Origin: Gordionus sp. m RMFG-2023
Taxonomy: Eukaryota; Nematomorpha; Gordioida; Chordodea; Parachordodidae
Assembly: GCF_954871325.1 (NCBI RefSeq)
Contig: NC_088779.1
Location: forward strand, 8,496,846-8,560,845
Length of the DNA stretch: 64,000 nt
Reading direction: 5' to 3'
The stretch's first letter is position 1. Each line of letters starts with the position of its first letter. Below the pieces are notes generated by a model. It saw only the letters and a program-made list of their open reading frames with translations. It was not told the origin of the DNA and did no database searches. A program made the position numbers and the translations under genes. Below are positions 1 to 26,240 of this stretch, piece by piece.

Positions 1-390
1 TACAATTAATCGTTGTAAAATGTTTAAATATTATTCTCATTTCAAGGTTTACGAACTAATTAGTTTTGTTTGAGTAAAAATATAATGAAATCAATTATTT
101 AATTTAAATATTAAAATTTGTAAAATAAAATTTTTATAAATCCAAATTTTAAGTCTAAAAAAATTATATAATTATTGTAATTGATGTAATATATAAAAAC
201 TAACAAATCAATATATCTCACATTCATTCATAAATAGGTTATTCTTTAAGTCCTCTCTCACTGTTATTGACTAACCTCGCTTTCGCCCTTTCATTCTTCT
301 TGGGGAATGCCATATGTTCCTTTTTCTATGCCATAAAAGTATATGGGAGCCTACATTTACATAATTTTGAATTTAGCCTTGACCGATAAT

Positions 391-661
391 AGGATCATTT
401 GCTATTCCTTTCGCCCAACCAAAATTAAACCATTGGAATTCATTCATCCAAATCAATATGTTATTTTTACGTCTTAGTAGACAAATAGTCACTTTAATTA
501 GCATAATCACGGTGACAATGACTCTCTTTTGGAAACAGGGTTCATCTTCGGAAAAGACATTTAAAAAAAATGTGTATTCCTTTAGGAACGTAGGTATAAT
601 TATAGTGTTCAGTTTAATGGCTCCTGCGCTAACTGTTTTAATGCTCATAACAAAAAATATA
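391..661 (+). CDS. Unassigned two-transmembrane ORF, interrupted by a hAT element
   Basis: I do not recognise this gene. The frame is open from about 391 and has an internal ATG at 458. It encodes two hydrophobic stretches long enough to span a membrane: one around IVTLISIITVTMTLFW and one around GIIIVFSLMAPALTVLML, separated by a polar, Lys/Ser-rich loop. The frame runs into the target-site duplication of the hAT element at 670-1602. Beyond the element, from the second copy of the duplication, the same frame continues for 18 codons (M-R-M-F-M-K...) to a TAG at 1663. This suggests the transposon landed near the 3' end of a pre-existing frame. The opposite strand is also open for 91 codons (648 to 373), so strand assignment is uncertain and chance openness is possible. 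Confidence 0.3.
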
Positions 662-669
662 AGACAAAT

Positions 670-1602
670 ATACCTAAATTCGAATCGAATTCGAATAAGG
701 AAAATATATTATTCGTCGAATAATTTTTTATCTATTATTCGATCGAATTATCTTAGATTATTCGACTAAAATAATTTATAGTATTAATATATATTGGAAA
801 ATAATCATATATAAATCATATATTATTATTAGGAATTATTTGAAATTATTTTAATTTAATAAAATCTCCTAGTGGAATAATGAAAATTGTGCCAAATTTT
901 GAAACTCCATTTTAATTTATCTCATAATAGACCATTACTTTAGAAATTTCTTTTATGATAGAGATGGACGAAGAAGGTAATTTATATAACACATAACATA
1001 TACAATTATAATAAACTGTTAATCCCATCACATCAAGAATGACGGGCAAACCTGATATTTCTCTTTCATTTGATGATGGAAAAATCATAAATTTGACTTT
1101 TTGCCTAAAGTTTTTACCACTTTATTTGTAAAATATTGCTAATGTCGTGTTATCTAAAATGGCGAGGGACATATTGTCGATACAGGGATCTTCAACCCCA
1201 TGTGAGCGACTCTTTTCTGTTGGAGCTCATATGGTTACAAAATATATAATGTCGTTAAAGGAGGAAACAATCCGAAAAACTTTATGTTTGAAAGATTGGC
1301 TGTTGTCAGATTTATCTACTACATTATAGATATGAATATTATATTGATTTTTCCACATTGTATATAAATATATTATATATGTATGCTTCTATTTTGTCTC
1401 ACTAATAAAATTAGTTTGTCATTATCCTTAGTTAAATTTTACAAAATAAATTTTATAATAGATCTTTTTTAATTCATGGTAAATAAAAATTTCGAATCGA
1501 ATCGAATAATCATTTTATTATTCAAACGAATACGAATAATAAATTATTCGATTTAAACGAATACGAATAATTCCATTATTCGATTCGTATTTTTGTAGGT
1601 AT
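670..1602 (+). mobile_element. hAT DNA transposon relic with BED-type transposase C-terminus
   Basis: The element is bounded by identical 8-bp duplications AGACAAAT at 662-669 and 1603-1610. Its termini are inverted: it starts ATACCTAAATTCGAATCGAA and ends in the near-complement finishing TTTTTGTAGGTAT. Both subterminal regions are rich in TTCGAAT/ATTCG repeats. Inside, 1147-1329 (+) reads MLSKMARDILSIQGSSTPCE followed by RLFSVG, the signature of the hAT C-terminal dimerisation domain (SxxxERxFS...). No complete transposase remains, and the element is only 933 bp, so it is a deleted, non-autonomous copy. An 8-bp duplication plus this domain makes the hAT assignment firm. Confidence 0.88.
1147..1329 (+). 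pseudogene. hAT transposase dimerisation-domain fragment
   Basis: This 60-codon frame ends in TAG and matches the last part of zinc-finger-BED hAT transposases. A conserved S-x-P-C-E-R-L-F-S-V-G block is followed by a helix with RKTLCLKDWLLS. The catalytic RNase-H-like core that should precede it is missing or unreadable. It lies inside the 670-1602 element and shares its orientation. It is a remnant rather than a working gene. Confidence 0.75.
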
Positions 1603-2041
1603 AGACAAATGCGAATGTTCATGAAAAATAATATATTCAATAAAATTCTTCACTTTAAGAGGTAGCAGCTAATACATTGTTACCGAATTTTTCGACAGAA
1701 CAATTTATGGGTCAAGTTGTTTTCTCATAATCGAATTTTTGATGTCAATAGACTAGCGATATTCCTTTAAATCCAATGAAATAAGGGTCTCATAATGAGT
1801 CAATTCAAAAATTTTGTGCATCCACAAATTTTGGACATCAGTCAGCATTATATTGCAGTAGACCGACGGTCCTATCCGGTCTATTTTGGTCTAATCTGAC
1901 TCTTGGGTACGACGGGACGGTCCAACTGAAGACCGATTAAAGAGATAAAAGGTTACTATGAATTGCTTTTTAGTTAATGTATATGTACATTAACACATGA
2001 AACATTATTATTTAATGCTTAACACTTTATAATATCTCATT

Positions 2042-3780
2042 CAGGCGCGTAACCAATGGGGGGGAAAGGGGAAATTTCACCCCCCATAGCAAATTTGACT
2101 GTTTTTCTAAATATTATTTTAAGATAATAAAAAATTTTACCCCGACCCCCGGACCCCCTCCCTCCTGCTCCATCAAAATTTTTCAATATCAAGCAGAGTT
2201 TATCCTTACTGATAGTTGCATTAATAGATTTTCCTATAGCTCACTACTATGTAGAAATTTACAAAAACCAAATTTCGATTTGGTTCAAGTTATTGATTTG
2301 GAGGAAAATGTGGACAGGAAGAATGAATGTAGTTGAATATTTCATAATATTTATATAGACGCTGAATCAAACTAAATCTTATAAAATATCCAATTTCATT
2401 CCATTCTTAGATACTTTTTTATCGCAAATTAAAGTATTTTTAGATAAAAAACAAGTCTAATCTTCAAATTTTATTACCTAAAGACCCTTCTTCGTTTTCT
2501 GATGCCATTATTGGTATAATTAAATATTTAGCAAAATTTTATTCCTATGATGTTGATACTGAAATCAATTTAATCAGTGAATTCGAATTGTGGTATAAAT
2601 ATTTACTACGTTAATTATTTTACCTGAGCATGCTATTGATGCGCTCAATCGGTATAAGGAGGCTTAATTTCCAAATATTTTGAAGGTATTTAATATTCTT
2701 GCATGTTTGCCTATTACAACATATACGAATGAAAGGACCTTTTTCAAATTGAGAAGGTTGAAAACTTATTTACAAAATACTACTTCTCGGCTAAATGGGT
2801 TAGCTATGTTAAATATCCACAGAGATTTATTTCCAACGACAAAGAAAATTCTTGATGAATTGGAAAAATTCCCACGAAAATTAAAAATCGCATTATAATT
2901 CTAGTATTTAATAAATTTTTATATAATATTGTATTTAATAAGTTATAAAAACTTGTTCCTTAAAAAATTTTCTAGTCAATATTTTATACACACTACAATT
3001 AGAATTTTCAATCAAAAAAATTTTATATTTATATTATATGAGAATTTAAGCTGAGGCTAGTTTTTAAAGCAAATTTATAAAAAAAAAAATTGACACTAAA
3101 CTTTATTTCAATTTTATATTTTTTAAAAAATATTTATCTATAATATACCTAACTTAAAATAAAAATTGGGTTATAACTTTTATTTCTTCTTATATTCATA
3201 AGCGCGAATTAGTAATCAGGAGACCCAAAAGAAAGCGACTACTTACGTCAATGCATAGGAATTCAGATTATAAAATCTAATTTTACAGGCCATAGGTTCA
3301 TTCCCCGAAACCGATTAATCTAGATTTTCTTCTTCTTCCCTAAATTATTTAAACCCCCCCCCCCCCTTCTTCTTTATATAATCATTTGCATTTATTATAT
3401 TTCTATTATATCTATTATTATACTTTGTATTATGAAGTCCTTGTTTGTTAAATTTCTTTAATTTTCTAGAATTATGTTTTGGACATGATTTTATTTTAAT
3501 ACTATCATTTTGTCAGATTTAATTTGTCTTTATTAATAAATATTAAATTTAAAAATTAAAAAAAAAATTTCTTAAATAATTAATTTATAAAAGGAACCAA
3601 AATTCAAATAAAAGTTAAAAATATTAATATAATTATTATTGAATTATGAATAATTTAAAAGAATAGATCAAAGATATGACCCGGCCGAAGGTGAGGAAAA
3701 AGCTGGCCAAAGGGGGTTTGGAGGCAAAGCCCCCCAAAAAATTCCCCCCCTTCTATAGGAAAATCCTGGATACGCCACTG
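2042..3780 (+). mobile_element. Nested hAT element, CAG-SGCGTA termini
   Basis: Perfect 8-bp duplications ATCTCATT sit at 2034-2041 and 3781-3788. The left end is CAGGCGCGTAACCAATGGGG and the right end is CCTGGATACGCCACTG, an imperfect inverted pair of the CAG-T/G-GGCGTA type. Next to both ends are runs of G or C (for example the C-tract at 3353-3366), a feature shared with related elements at 12777, 26488 and 58370. A transposase C-terminus is still readable at 2680-2898. Upstream pieces on the same strand (2200-2640) look like earlier parts of the transposase but are broken by stops. Confidence 0.88.
2680..2898 (+). pseudogene. hAT transposase C-terminal remnant (THAP0-like)
   Basis: The translated frame contains ACLPITTYTNERTFFKLRRL followed by KTYLQNTTSRLNGLAMLNIH, a clear hAT family dimerisation domain of the kind seen in 52-kDa-repressor-like transposases (NERTFS..RRLKTYLR..., ..LS.LALLNIHRD). 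The frame ends with TAA at 2898. The 5' part of the transposase is preserved only as short stretches separated by stops and shifts, so the protein cannot be made. It belongs to the element spanning 2042-3780. Confidence 0.8.
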
Positions 3781-4286
3781 ATCTCATTCATCGTTTAATT
3801 GTTATATTCTTCAGTTTCATTCAATTTATTCGTCATTAATTTAGTAGTGTAATTTTTATTGTATAATATAATAAAAATGATTTGATGATATAATTAAAAT
3901 ATTGGTAATTTAACACTTTTCATTTTTAATAAATTTAATGCAGAATAAAACTTTTATAATAAAATAAACTTTTTTAGATGAGACAGGACCGAACTGATTC
4001 GGTCTCACTTGACTTATCAGTCCATCGTTCGTCTCATTTTAGACCGGACCAGATGGAACCGGACCGTTGCAAACCCTAGTCAGCATTAACTCAGATACTC
4101 GAAGGAAAGGAGACGAAACCCTTTGAGGATCTTTTTGCAATAACTTACGTTAAAATTCTTGTTAAAAGTCTGACTCGTTTTTTTTATTTATTTTAATTTC
4201 GATTTTGTTTTTTTATAGTCTATCTGGCAACAAATGTAATGTATATCTTTTTAAATTATTATTTTATATTAATAATTTAAAGTTGT

Positions 4287-4423
4287 ATTGTTAAACGACT
4301 CGATTTTTAAAAAAGGCTGACCCAATATTTTAGCCAAAAAATATTAAGTAAGCCTCGAGATTTCGTTAATAGATGTCCAAACCTTTTTGCCATCTATGAC
4401 AAAATCTCCGGATTTGGGTAACA
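4287..4423 (+). repeat. Dispersed repeat, TTGTTAAACGACTCG family (half copy)
   Basis: Starts TTGTTAAACGACTCG followed by an A/T run and GGC, continues with an AATATTTTAGCC motif, then CCTCGAGATTTCG and ATAGATGTCCAAACC. The same order of motifs recurs at 4574-4784, 11202-11370, 18355-18425, 21713-21830 and 49576-49680. The copies at 4574 and 11202 have both inverted ends, so the family is probably a short inverted-terminal-repeat element. This copy appears to keep only its left half. Confidence 0.45.
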
Positions 4424-4573
4424 TTTGTTTCTAATATATGGCTAAAATTAATAATATTAAACGGGATGTATCTATCTTTGTAATTAAAATAATTTAAATT
4501 TTACTTAGTTAATTTGAATCTACTTATTATTGTATTAAATCAACTAGCAATCCTGTTTATATCGAATTGGGTA

Positions 4574-4784
4574 ATGTTGTAAAATCGCTCCATGAAGCCG
4601 ATTTTTAAAAATGGCAAACTAAATATTTTATCCAGAAAATTATTACGCAAACCTGAAGATTTATCTCATAAATGGCACAAAGGTTTGGGCATGGCGAGCT
4701 CTCGAGGCCTAAGAAATATCCTTCTGGAGAAAATATTGAGTAAGGCGTTATTAAAAATCGACTTCAAGTAGAGTGATTTCGAAT
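4574..4784. repeat. MITE of the TTGTTAAACGACTCG family
   Basis: The left arm runs GTAAAATCGCTCCATGAAGC then CGATTTTTAAAAATGGC. The right arm, read on the minus strand, runs GAAATCACTCTACTTGAAGT then CGATTTTTAATAACGCC. Both arms then reach an AATATTTT motif. The interior contains CCAAACCTTTGTGCCAT in inverse orientation. No convincing target duplication was seen. Confidence 0.5.
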
Positions 4785-4795
4785 CACTAATATTG

Positions 4796-5131
4796 GGATA
4801 TGGAATCCTTTGGGAATTCGGAACATTTCGATTTTAAATGATTTAACCATTTTTGTATCTTAAAATCTGATATAACCGGAAATGCATTCCAGCACTTAAA
4901 GATAACCTACACTCTGAATTTCAAAATAATTTTATAAATACTCCTTAAATTTATATTTAATTTTTATATGTAAATTTTAAAACGAAAATTTCTGAATTTT
5001 ATAGGTTATATACTCTACATAATGCTGAAATTCATTTCCGGTTAAATGGGATTTAAAAAATCTTCTAGAATCAATCTAGGTAAATGAATTAAAAATCGAG
5101 GAATTCAGAATTTTCATGGATTCCCATATCC
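4796..5131. repeat. MITE with long terminal inverted repeats (GGATATGG ends)
   Basis: The left end GGATATGGAATCC... and the right end ...GGATTCCCATATCC are inverted repeats that stay alignable for about 100 bases on each side. Shared landmarks are GAATTC, a CGATTTT run and an AACCGGAAATG motif in both arms. The total length of 336 bp with no coding capacity fits a foldback-type or MITE-type element. The flank has a possible TATT on both sides, which is too weak to assign a superfamily. Confidence 0.6.
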
Positions 5132-6423
5132 TATTACGACATATATAAATAAGAAATAATTTTTTTATGGTTGAGAAACACTTTTGTACGATAATTGCTT
5201 GCAATATCAATTAGGCAATTACTAACCAATGAAAATTGATTTGTTATTAATTTTTAAAACAGTTGAAATAGCAAACAATTCCAACACGTTCAAATATATT
5301 TTTAGAGGTTCGGGTGATAAATATTTTATTGATCCAGGTTAAGCTCATTAAATAATGATTAATACCGGTTTAAGAGTTCGCTTCCCTGCTAAAAACTAGT
5401 TATAAATTATAATTTTCCCCTATGTATTTTGTAAAATTTTAGTTGTTAATGTAGATAAATAATTAAGATAGTAAGATTATATCCTAAAAATTTACAAAAT
5501 GCATAGGCGAAAATTATATAAAAAATATTAAGATTTCGTAATATTATCATTTAATAAAATCATTTTTTAAATTTTCGAACATCAATACTTACGACAGAAT
5601 AAATAATTATTTTACCCGATTCTAATATATTAGATGAGAGCACTAATAAATAAACAATTTCTAAGTATAGTATATCTTTTCCTAAAATATAAACTATCAA
5701 TGAGGAGTTCCCTTCTTAGCGATCATTCACTTCAATTCAAATAATCGTAAATGTATTTGATACTCCTATATTTGTATTAGCCGGTACCCGCGAAAAGTAA
5801 TTCCAATTTACAAAATTTTTCTATATATTCTTCACTTATTCAAAATCCATGTGTATTATCAGTATATAAATTTAAAATGAGTTTTTATATAAAATAATTT
5901 GAATATGGAGAAATAGGAAAAAAGATACCGTCGACATGGCTGATACAGAATTGAAACAATATGACCATCAAAAAATGAGTCATATAAAATGGGCGAACGA
6001 AAAAATATGGTGGACAGGTTGGTTAAAAAAATTTCATATCTCGTTTAAGAAAATATTGACGAAGCGATATTTTCTTCAAGATGTCAATATCAGTTCCGAT
6101 TTGATAATGATTATTGATATTGATGCAACGAAACCTTATATGTAATACCCCTTTTATTAATAGTGATAAGAGAATCGAGGGAGCAACAATGTTCAATTAT
6201 ATTATATTTCTAAGATATCACACATTATTTCATTTGATAGAGTTACAATTTCTATATTTTTAGATGACTTTATTTTTCGATTTGCATGGTATTATTTAAA
6301 AACAATCATGTCGACCAACTTAACATTAAAAAAAGGAGTTGCTTGGAGTATCATAGGCGTTATATAAACCATAAATTCATTATAAATTTTTGTTTTGAAC
6401 GAAGTCTTACATAATTTTAAAAT
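5132..6423. other. AT-rich intergenic stretch with one orphan ORF
   Basis: Apart from the 69-codon frame at 5936-6145, I see no gene, RNA or well-bounded repeat here. The base composition is the general AT-rich background. Confidence 0.5.
5936..6145 (+). CDS. Orphan 69-codon ORF of unknown function
   Basis: The frame begins MADTELKQYDHQKMSHIKWA and ends at TAA. It is less AT-rich than its surroundings and the start context (GTCGACATGG) is good. It has no recognisable domain, signal peptide or membrane helix. A GTTGGT inside the frame could be a splice donor, making this the first exon of a longer gene, but I find no matching acceptor exon before the LINE at 6440. It may equally be chance. 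Confidence 0.22.
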   Translation: MADTELKQYDHQKMSHIKWANEKIWWTGWLKKFHISFKKILTKRYFLQDVNISSDLIMIIDIDATKPYM

Positions 6424-6452
6424 TATATATAAGTATAATTTTTTTTTTCTCT

Positions 6453-6827
6453 TTAGCTTTCACCTTTTCTGGTGGTAAGCTCCTTCAACATCTCTCTCCA
6501 CTTTATGTTATTCATACAATCTCTTTTATCTAATTTATACTTCTTTGTATTGGCTCTAACTTTATGGCCCCATTGAAGTTTTGGCCTTCCTCTTTTACGT
6601 TTGCCCATAACTTCCAAACTCTCAACCTTATTTCCTATGTAGTTCATAGGCCTTCTCATTGCGTGCCCATACCACCTAAGTCTGTTTACCATTAACTTAG
6701 TCTTAATGGACACTACCTTTAAACTACTTAGTATTCTTGTACTGTGCACTTTATCCTTTCTTGTTACCCCAGCATTCTCATCTTCATAGTTTGTAGACTT
6801 CTCTCGTCTGATTCTTTGGTTGGCCAT
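6453..6827 (-). pseudogene. LINE C-terminal domain fragment
   Basis: This 124-codon frame matches the C-terminus of RTE polyproteins: NRLRWYGHAMRRP, then GKRKRGRPKLQWGHKVRANT and a final helix ending near the LINE's 3' end. It is separated from the reverse transcriptase by a region (6828-7085) in which the frame is lost. The TGA at its end lies close to the A-rich tail. Confidence 0.75.
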
Positions 6828-7085
6828 GTTTCCGAACTATATAGAATAATTGGTTGTACTATAGAACTGTAAATTTTCCCCTTTAATTTGTGTGAGATTC
6901 TTTTGTCAAATAGCTATCCAGATAAAGATCTCCACTTTAACCACCCTTGATTAATTTTACTCATTATCTCATTTTCTATTGTGCCGTTAGTTTGTATAGT
7001 GGACCCCAAATATTTGCAGCTTTTAATATTCGATATTTGCCATTCATTTATATCAATACTCTATGTTTCATCTCCTCCTATCACC

Positions 7086-8172
7086 TTACTTTTCTCTATT
7101 TACTTTTAGTCCGTGCTTTTCTAGGATATTTATCCAACTCACTAATCTTTCTTTCATTTCATCCTTGAATTCGGCAAGTATCACAATATAATCTACAAAT
7201 ATCATATTCCACGGGACTGTTTGAGGTATAGACTGTGCTAATACATCTATTACTGTAATGAAGAGAAGTGGGCTGAGAGCCGACCCTTGATGAACTCCTT
7301 CGGCTATTGTGAAGCCTGCTGAAGTACCTGTTGTGCTACGGACCATTGTTGTATAGCCCATATACATATCCTGAATTATTCTTATAAATTTTTCGGGAAC
7401 CTTTTTGTGGCGTAGTATCCACCAGATAAGTTTTCTTGGGATTCTATTCAAGGCCTTTTCTAGATCGAGAAAGACCATGTGTAGCTTTTTATTCTTTTAA
7501 AGTATTTTTCACTCATTTGCCTAATTGCATGGATAGCTTCAGTTGTTGGTCTTCCAGACATAAAGCCAAACTGAGTATCTCCTATTTCGATTATGTCTCT
7601 TAATCTTTTTCTATTATTTTTTCGTATAGTTTTAGACATTGTGAAATTAGCATTATGCCCCTGTAATTTTGACAATTGTGTGGATCCCCTTTATTTTTGA
7701 AGATAGGAACTAGATAGCTCTGCCTCCATTTTTGGGGAACCTCTTCATTTCCAAGTATTTTATTGAATAGATTTGTGAGGAAATGTATTCCATCATCTCC
7801 TAGTGCTTTAAGGCTTTCTATTGGAATATCATCTGGACCCCTAGCTTTGTTGTTTTTCATATGATTGAGGCATGTGATTATTTTTTGTTCTGTTATTGAT
7901 TGTATAAGGTTTTGATATGGGGAGTGTTCGTCTAGATGTATTATGTGGGGATTAAAGTTGAGAAGCTCCTGAAAATATTCTTTCCATCTATTCATTATTT
8001 CTTTTTCCTTTATTATCAATTTCCCATCTTTATTTTTGATTACTTTGGGTCCGTTTATATCCCTAGAGTTCTTTTCTCGCTGTTTGGCTAATCTGTATAT
8101 TTTATTTTGCCCTTCTTTGGTATGTAGTTCTTCATACATGTCATCGTATGCCATAGCTTTGGCCCTAGCCAC
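7086..8172 (-). pseudogene. LINE reverse transcriptase domain (broken)
   Basis: The frame at 8172-7600 starts the linker and fingers (AKAMAYDDMYEELHTKEGQN..., then KARGPDDIPIESLKALG, a classic RTE motif, and VPIFKNKGDPHNCQNYRGI). The frame at 7675-7460 carries the palm helix IEIGDTQFGFMSGRPTTEAI. The frame at 7478-7086 carries VHQGSALSPLLF and the active-site strand. At least two frameshifts split these parts. The active-site strand reads F-V-D-Y instead of F-A-D-D, so this copy could not polymerise DNA. Confidence 0.85.
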
Positions 8173-8499
8173 CGCCTTTGTAGCTATTCTCTTGGATTTT
8201 TTGTAATTTGTCTTGTCATCTGGGTTTTTGGATTTGTACCATATTTTATATAGGGTTTTTTTTCTCCTTTATAGTGGTTTGTACCTCTCCATTCCACCAC
8301 CATAGTTTTTTGTATGATTTGTTGCCTCCCCTTGTCAAGCCTAGTGTCGATTTGGCAGTGTCTATCAATCTGGATGAAATGTCTGTCCACATTATTTCAC
8401 TGACTTGTGAGGAATCTATTGTTTCAATGTTTGCATTGATTGCAAAGGCATCTGTCATTGTTCTTAATTTACCCTATTTGATGCATGGTTCCAGTTTTA

Positions 8500-9160
8500 A
8501 CTTGTTTTGAGTGGATTTATTTGTGAGGTGTAAATCCATTACTAATAGCTTATGTTGTGGGGCGATAACTTCTCCTGGGATGACTTTGCAGTCTATTACA
8601 TCTTTTAATCTTCTACGAGTGTGTTTTCCTTGTATCACTTTCATATGTAATTAGATTGTCTTTTTTCCAATAGTAGGTGTTGGCTAAAGCAAGGTCGAAG
8701 GCTTTCGCAAATTTCAGTACATGCTCTCCTTCATCATTTCTTTTTCCATATTCAAAACCACCATGATGCCTTTTGTAGCTATCTCTTGCTTTCCCCACAT
8801 GCGCATTTAAGTCACCACCAAAGGAGCATATACTGAAAGGATGTGTAGTATTGATTTACCAATGCAGAGTTTTTTCTTCATTAGTCTATCAGAGATCCTG
8901 TAGATTTCTACTACTGAGGAGGTTAGATCTTGACTGAGGATGATGCCGACACCGTTCCTATTGCTAACAATTCCATTATAGTACAATTTATACCCACCCC
9001 TAATCATTAAAGTCTTCTGACCTTTCCATTTCGTCTCTTGTATGCATGCTATATCAACTTTTTCTTGTTCAACATTGATGCCAATCCTCTAGTCTTACCT
9101 TTAAGCATCCCAATATTTAAACTTGCTAATCTTGTCTTCTTTGCTTTGACCTTTACTCTT
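8500..9160 (-). pseudogene. LINE endonuclease domain (broken)
   Basis: Readable pieces on the minus strand include LNIGMLKGKTRGL, then VDIACIQETKWKG, then YNGIVSNRNGVGIILSQDL and a run ending SVYAP. These are the N-terminal, QET (metal-binding Glu) and later blocks of the apurinic-like endonuclease of RTE LINEs. The 8807-9007 and 8613-8798 frames are two of the pieces. Shifts and stops separate them. The endonuclease would nick the target DNA to prime reverse transcription. Confidence 0.75.
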
Positions 9161-9369
9161 TTCACAGGATGGAGGTCTACACCCTGCGCGTCGCTTGGAG
9201 AGAACGCCCTAGCTTTCATATTCATTTGTTTCCTTCATTTTGTTTATTAGACAGGTATCCTAAGCACCCGGCTGTCCAGGCCTGTCGGTGACCGGGGTGT
9301 CATCTTTAAGCTTCGAAAGTCATCTTACCATATGTCTTTACACATCAGTCATCGAAGAAATACCTGAAA

Positions 9370-9460
9370 GTTTTATGCTCCTTACCAGGATTGAACTTGC
9401 ATCCTCTTCGTCCTTCTATTTCCAAGTATACATCTAAGCCATTAGGCCACCCAGTCGATA
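9370..9460 (-). repeat. tRNA-like head at the 5' end of the LINE
   Basis: On the minus strand the sequence opens GACTGGGTGGCCTAATGGCT, which carries a box-A-like TGGCCTAATGG. About 50 nt later comes GCAAGTTCAATCC, a box-B-like GGTTCAATCC. This is the RNA polymerase III promoter layout of a tRNA. It lies inside the LINE's target-site duplication, immediately before the leader (CCGGTCACCGACAGG...), so it inserted together with the LINE. It has no obvious complete cloverleaf and is not a working tRNA. Confidence 0.6.
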
Positions 9461-9476
9461 TATATATAAGTATAAT

Positions 9477-10596
9477 AATTGTTTTTAAAATTTTTCAATG
9501 GGGTATAATGGTCAAGACACCGTCATATTAAGCAAATCCGATATAAGAGGAAAAGTTCATCATCGGCTTAACCAAACTGATATAATTCATGGCGGTGAAC
9601 GTAGCATTAAGTATCTGCTCTATTTTTACCTAAACATGAGTATGGTATGTATTGACTAGGGTTAGATTTATATATTTTTTAAGATGGGCATTTATTTTTA
9701 TTAAAGACTTTGAATATCTAATGCTGAAAAAAACAAATACTATCCCATTACAAAGAGGAAAAAGAGTTTTATAGAAATTTTTTAAAATATAATAAGTAAC
9801 CATGATCTATATAATTTGGTGCATTTTTTATTGTTCCTTTTTTTAATAATATAACATGATTTATGATAAAAATAATACACCGGGTAAGAAAATGATATAA
9901 TAATATGTGAAAAATAAGGAATGAATTTTGGATATCATATATTGTATTCGGATATGTGAGTGTTATATAAAAATAATAACATCTAAAATAATATATAACA
10001 CAAAATATTTGAGGATTTTAGAGAGAAAAAAAAATTGTGATACTTATGATTCAAAATATATGTATAATAATAAGGTGACTAAAAAAAATAATATACAAAC
10101 GAAATCTACAATGGTTGGGATATATCTCCACAATGTATATATTAACAAACTTAAAACAGTCTTTTGGTTAAAAATTTACAATAAGTACAATAATATCAAA
10201 AATTAATGTGACGCGATTTTGCTAAAAATGTTTAAAATATTAATTTTCAAATTAATAAAAAAAAATAATAATAAAATATTTGGTCAAAATTTTGATTTTG
10301 TTTATTATAATAAATGATTCTGATATAATAATTTACATCGCTAATAATTTTTAAGAGGTAAAACACGAACTTAGTATAGATTGGAACTTGATTTGGAATA
10401 TAGAAAAATTAAATATAAGTATTGCTTTTTTTTGAAAAACTTGTACCTCATTCAATATAATCTTTTTTCGTATCTATATTTAGATATAATATAAAAGTTA
10501 TATATATCATAAGTACATTTAATATTAACAATAAAAATATTGAATTATTTTATATTTAACAATACGAAAACAGCCAGTATTAAATTCATATTATTG
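9477..10596. other. AT-rich spacer between the LINE and IMPDH 3' end
   Basis: I see no gene. A 92-codon plus-strand frame at 9928-10206 is made of Asn/Lys/Ile/Tyr-rich sequence expected by chance at this composition. Short related segments near 9510-9600 (ATCCGATATAAG / AACTGATATAATTC) look like a decayed repeat. Confidence 0.5.
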
Positions 10597-10602
10597 TTTA
10601 TT
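10597..10602 (-). terminator. Polyadenylation hexamer of the IMPDH gene
   Basis: The minus strand reads AATAAA 53 nt after the IMPDH stop codon, a normal distance for a poly(A) signal. The assignment rests on position and sequence only. Confidence 0.55.
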
Positions 10603-10654
10603 CTACATATTTAAAATGATAACTTTGACAAGGTAAAATATTATAAATAAATGT

Positions 10655-26240
<15,586 letters not shown>

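Larger units (their letters stand above)
1849..4078 (+). mobile_element. Outer hAT-like element carrying a nested hAT
   Basis: Perfect 8-bp duplications GTCAGCAT lie at 1841-1848 and 4079-4086. The ends are inverted and GC-rich: the left arm carries AGTAGACCGACGGTCC and the right arm ends GGACCGTTGCAAACCCTA. Between them the only long insert is the second hAT element at 2042-3780. Subtracting that leaves a MITE-sized element of roughly 0.5 kb with the AGACCGG-type motifs close to both ends. The order of insertion is therefore clear: this element first, the 2042-3780 element later. Confidence 0.8.
6440..9460 (-). mobile_element. RTE-clade LINE, near full length but inactive
   Basis: A 3.0-kb non-LTR retrotransposon on the minus strand with a 16-bp target duplication TATATATAAGTATAAT at 6424-6439 and 9461-9476 and an A-rich 3' tail (T-run at 6440-6449 on plus). 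In order from its 5' end: a tRNA-like head (about 9370-9460), a GC-richer leader, an APE-type endonuclease (about 9160-8500), a reverse transcriptase (about 8172-7086) and a C-terminal segment (6827-6453) with RLRWYGHAMRRP. The frame is broken several times between these parts. The catalytic FADD-type motif reads F-V-D-Y at about 7190-7200. The length and domain set match RTE elements (about 3.2 kb, one ORF). Confidence 0.9.

Noticed and set aside
9928-10206. 92-codon plus-strand ORF before the IMPDH 3' end
   Set aside because: Almost entirely Asn, Lys, Ile, Tyr and Thr codons expected by chance in this composition; no splice sites or homology recognised.
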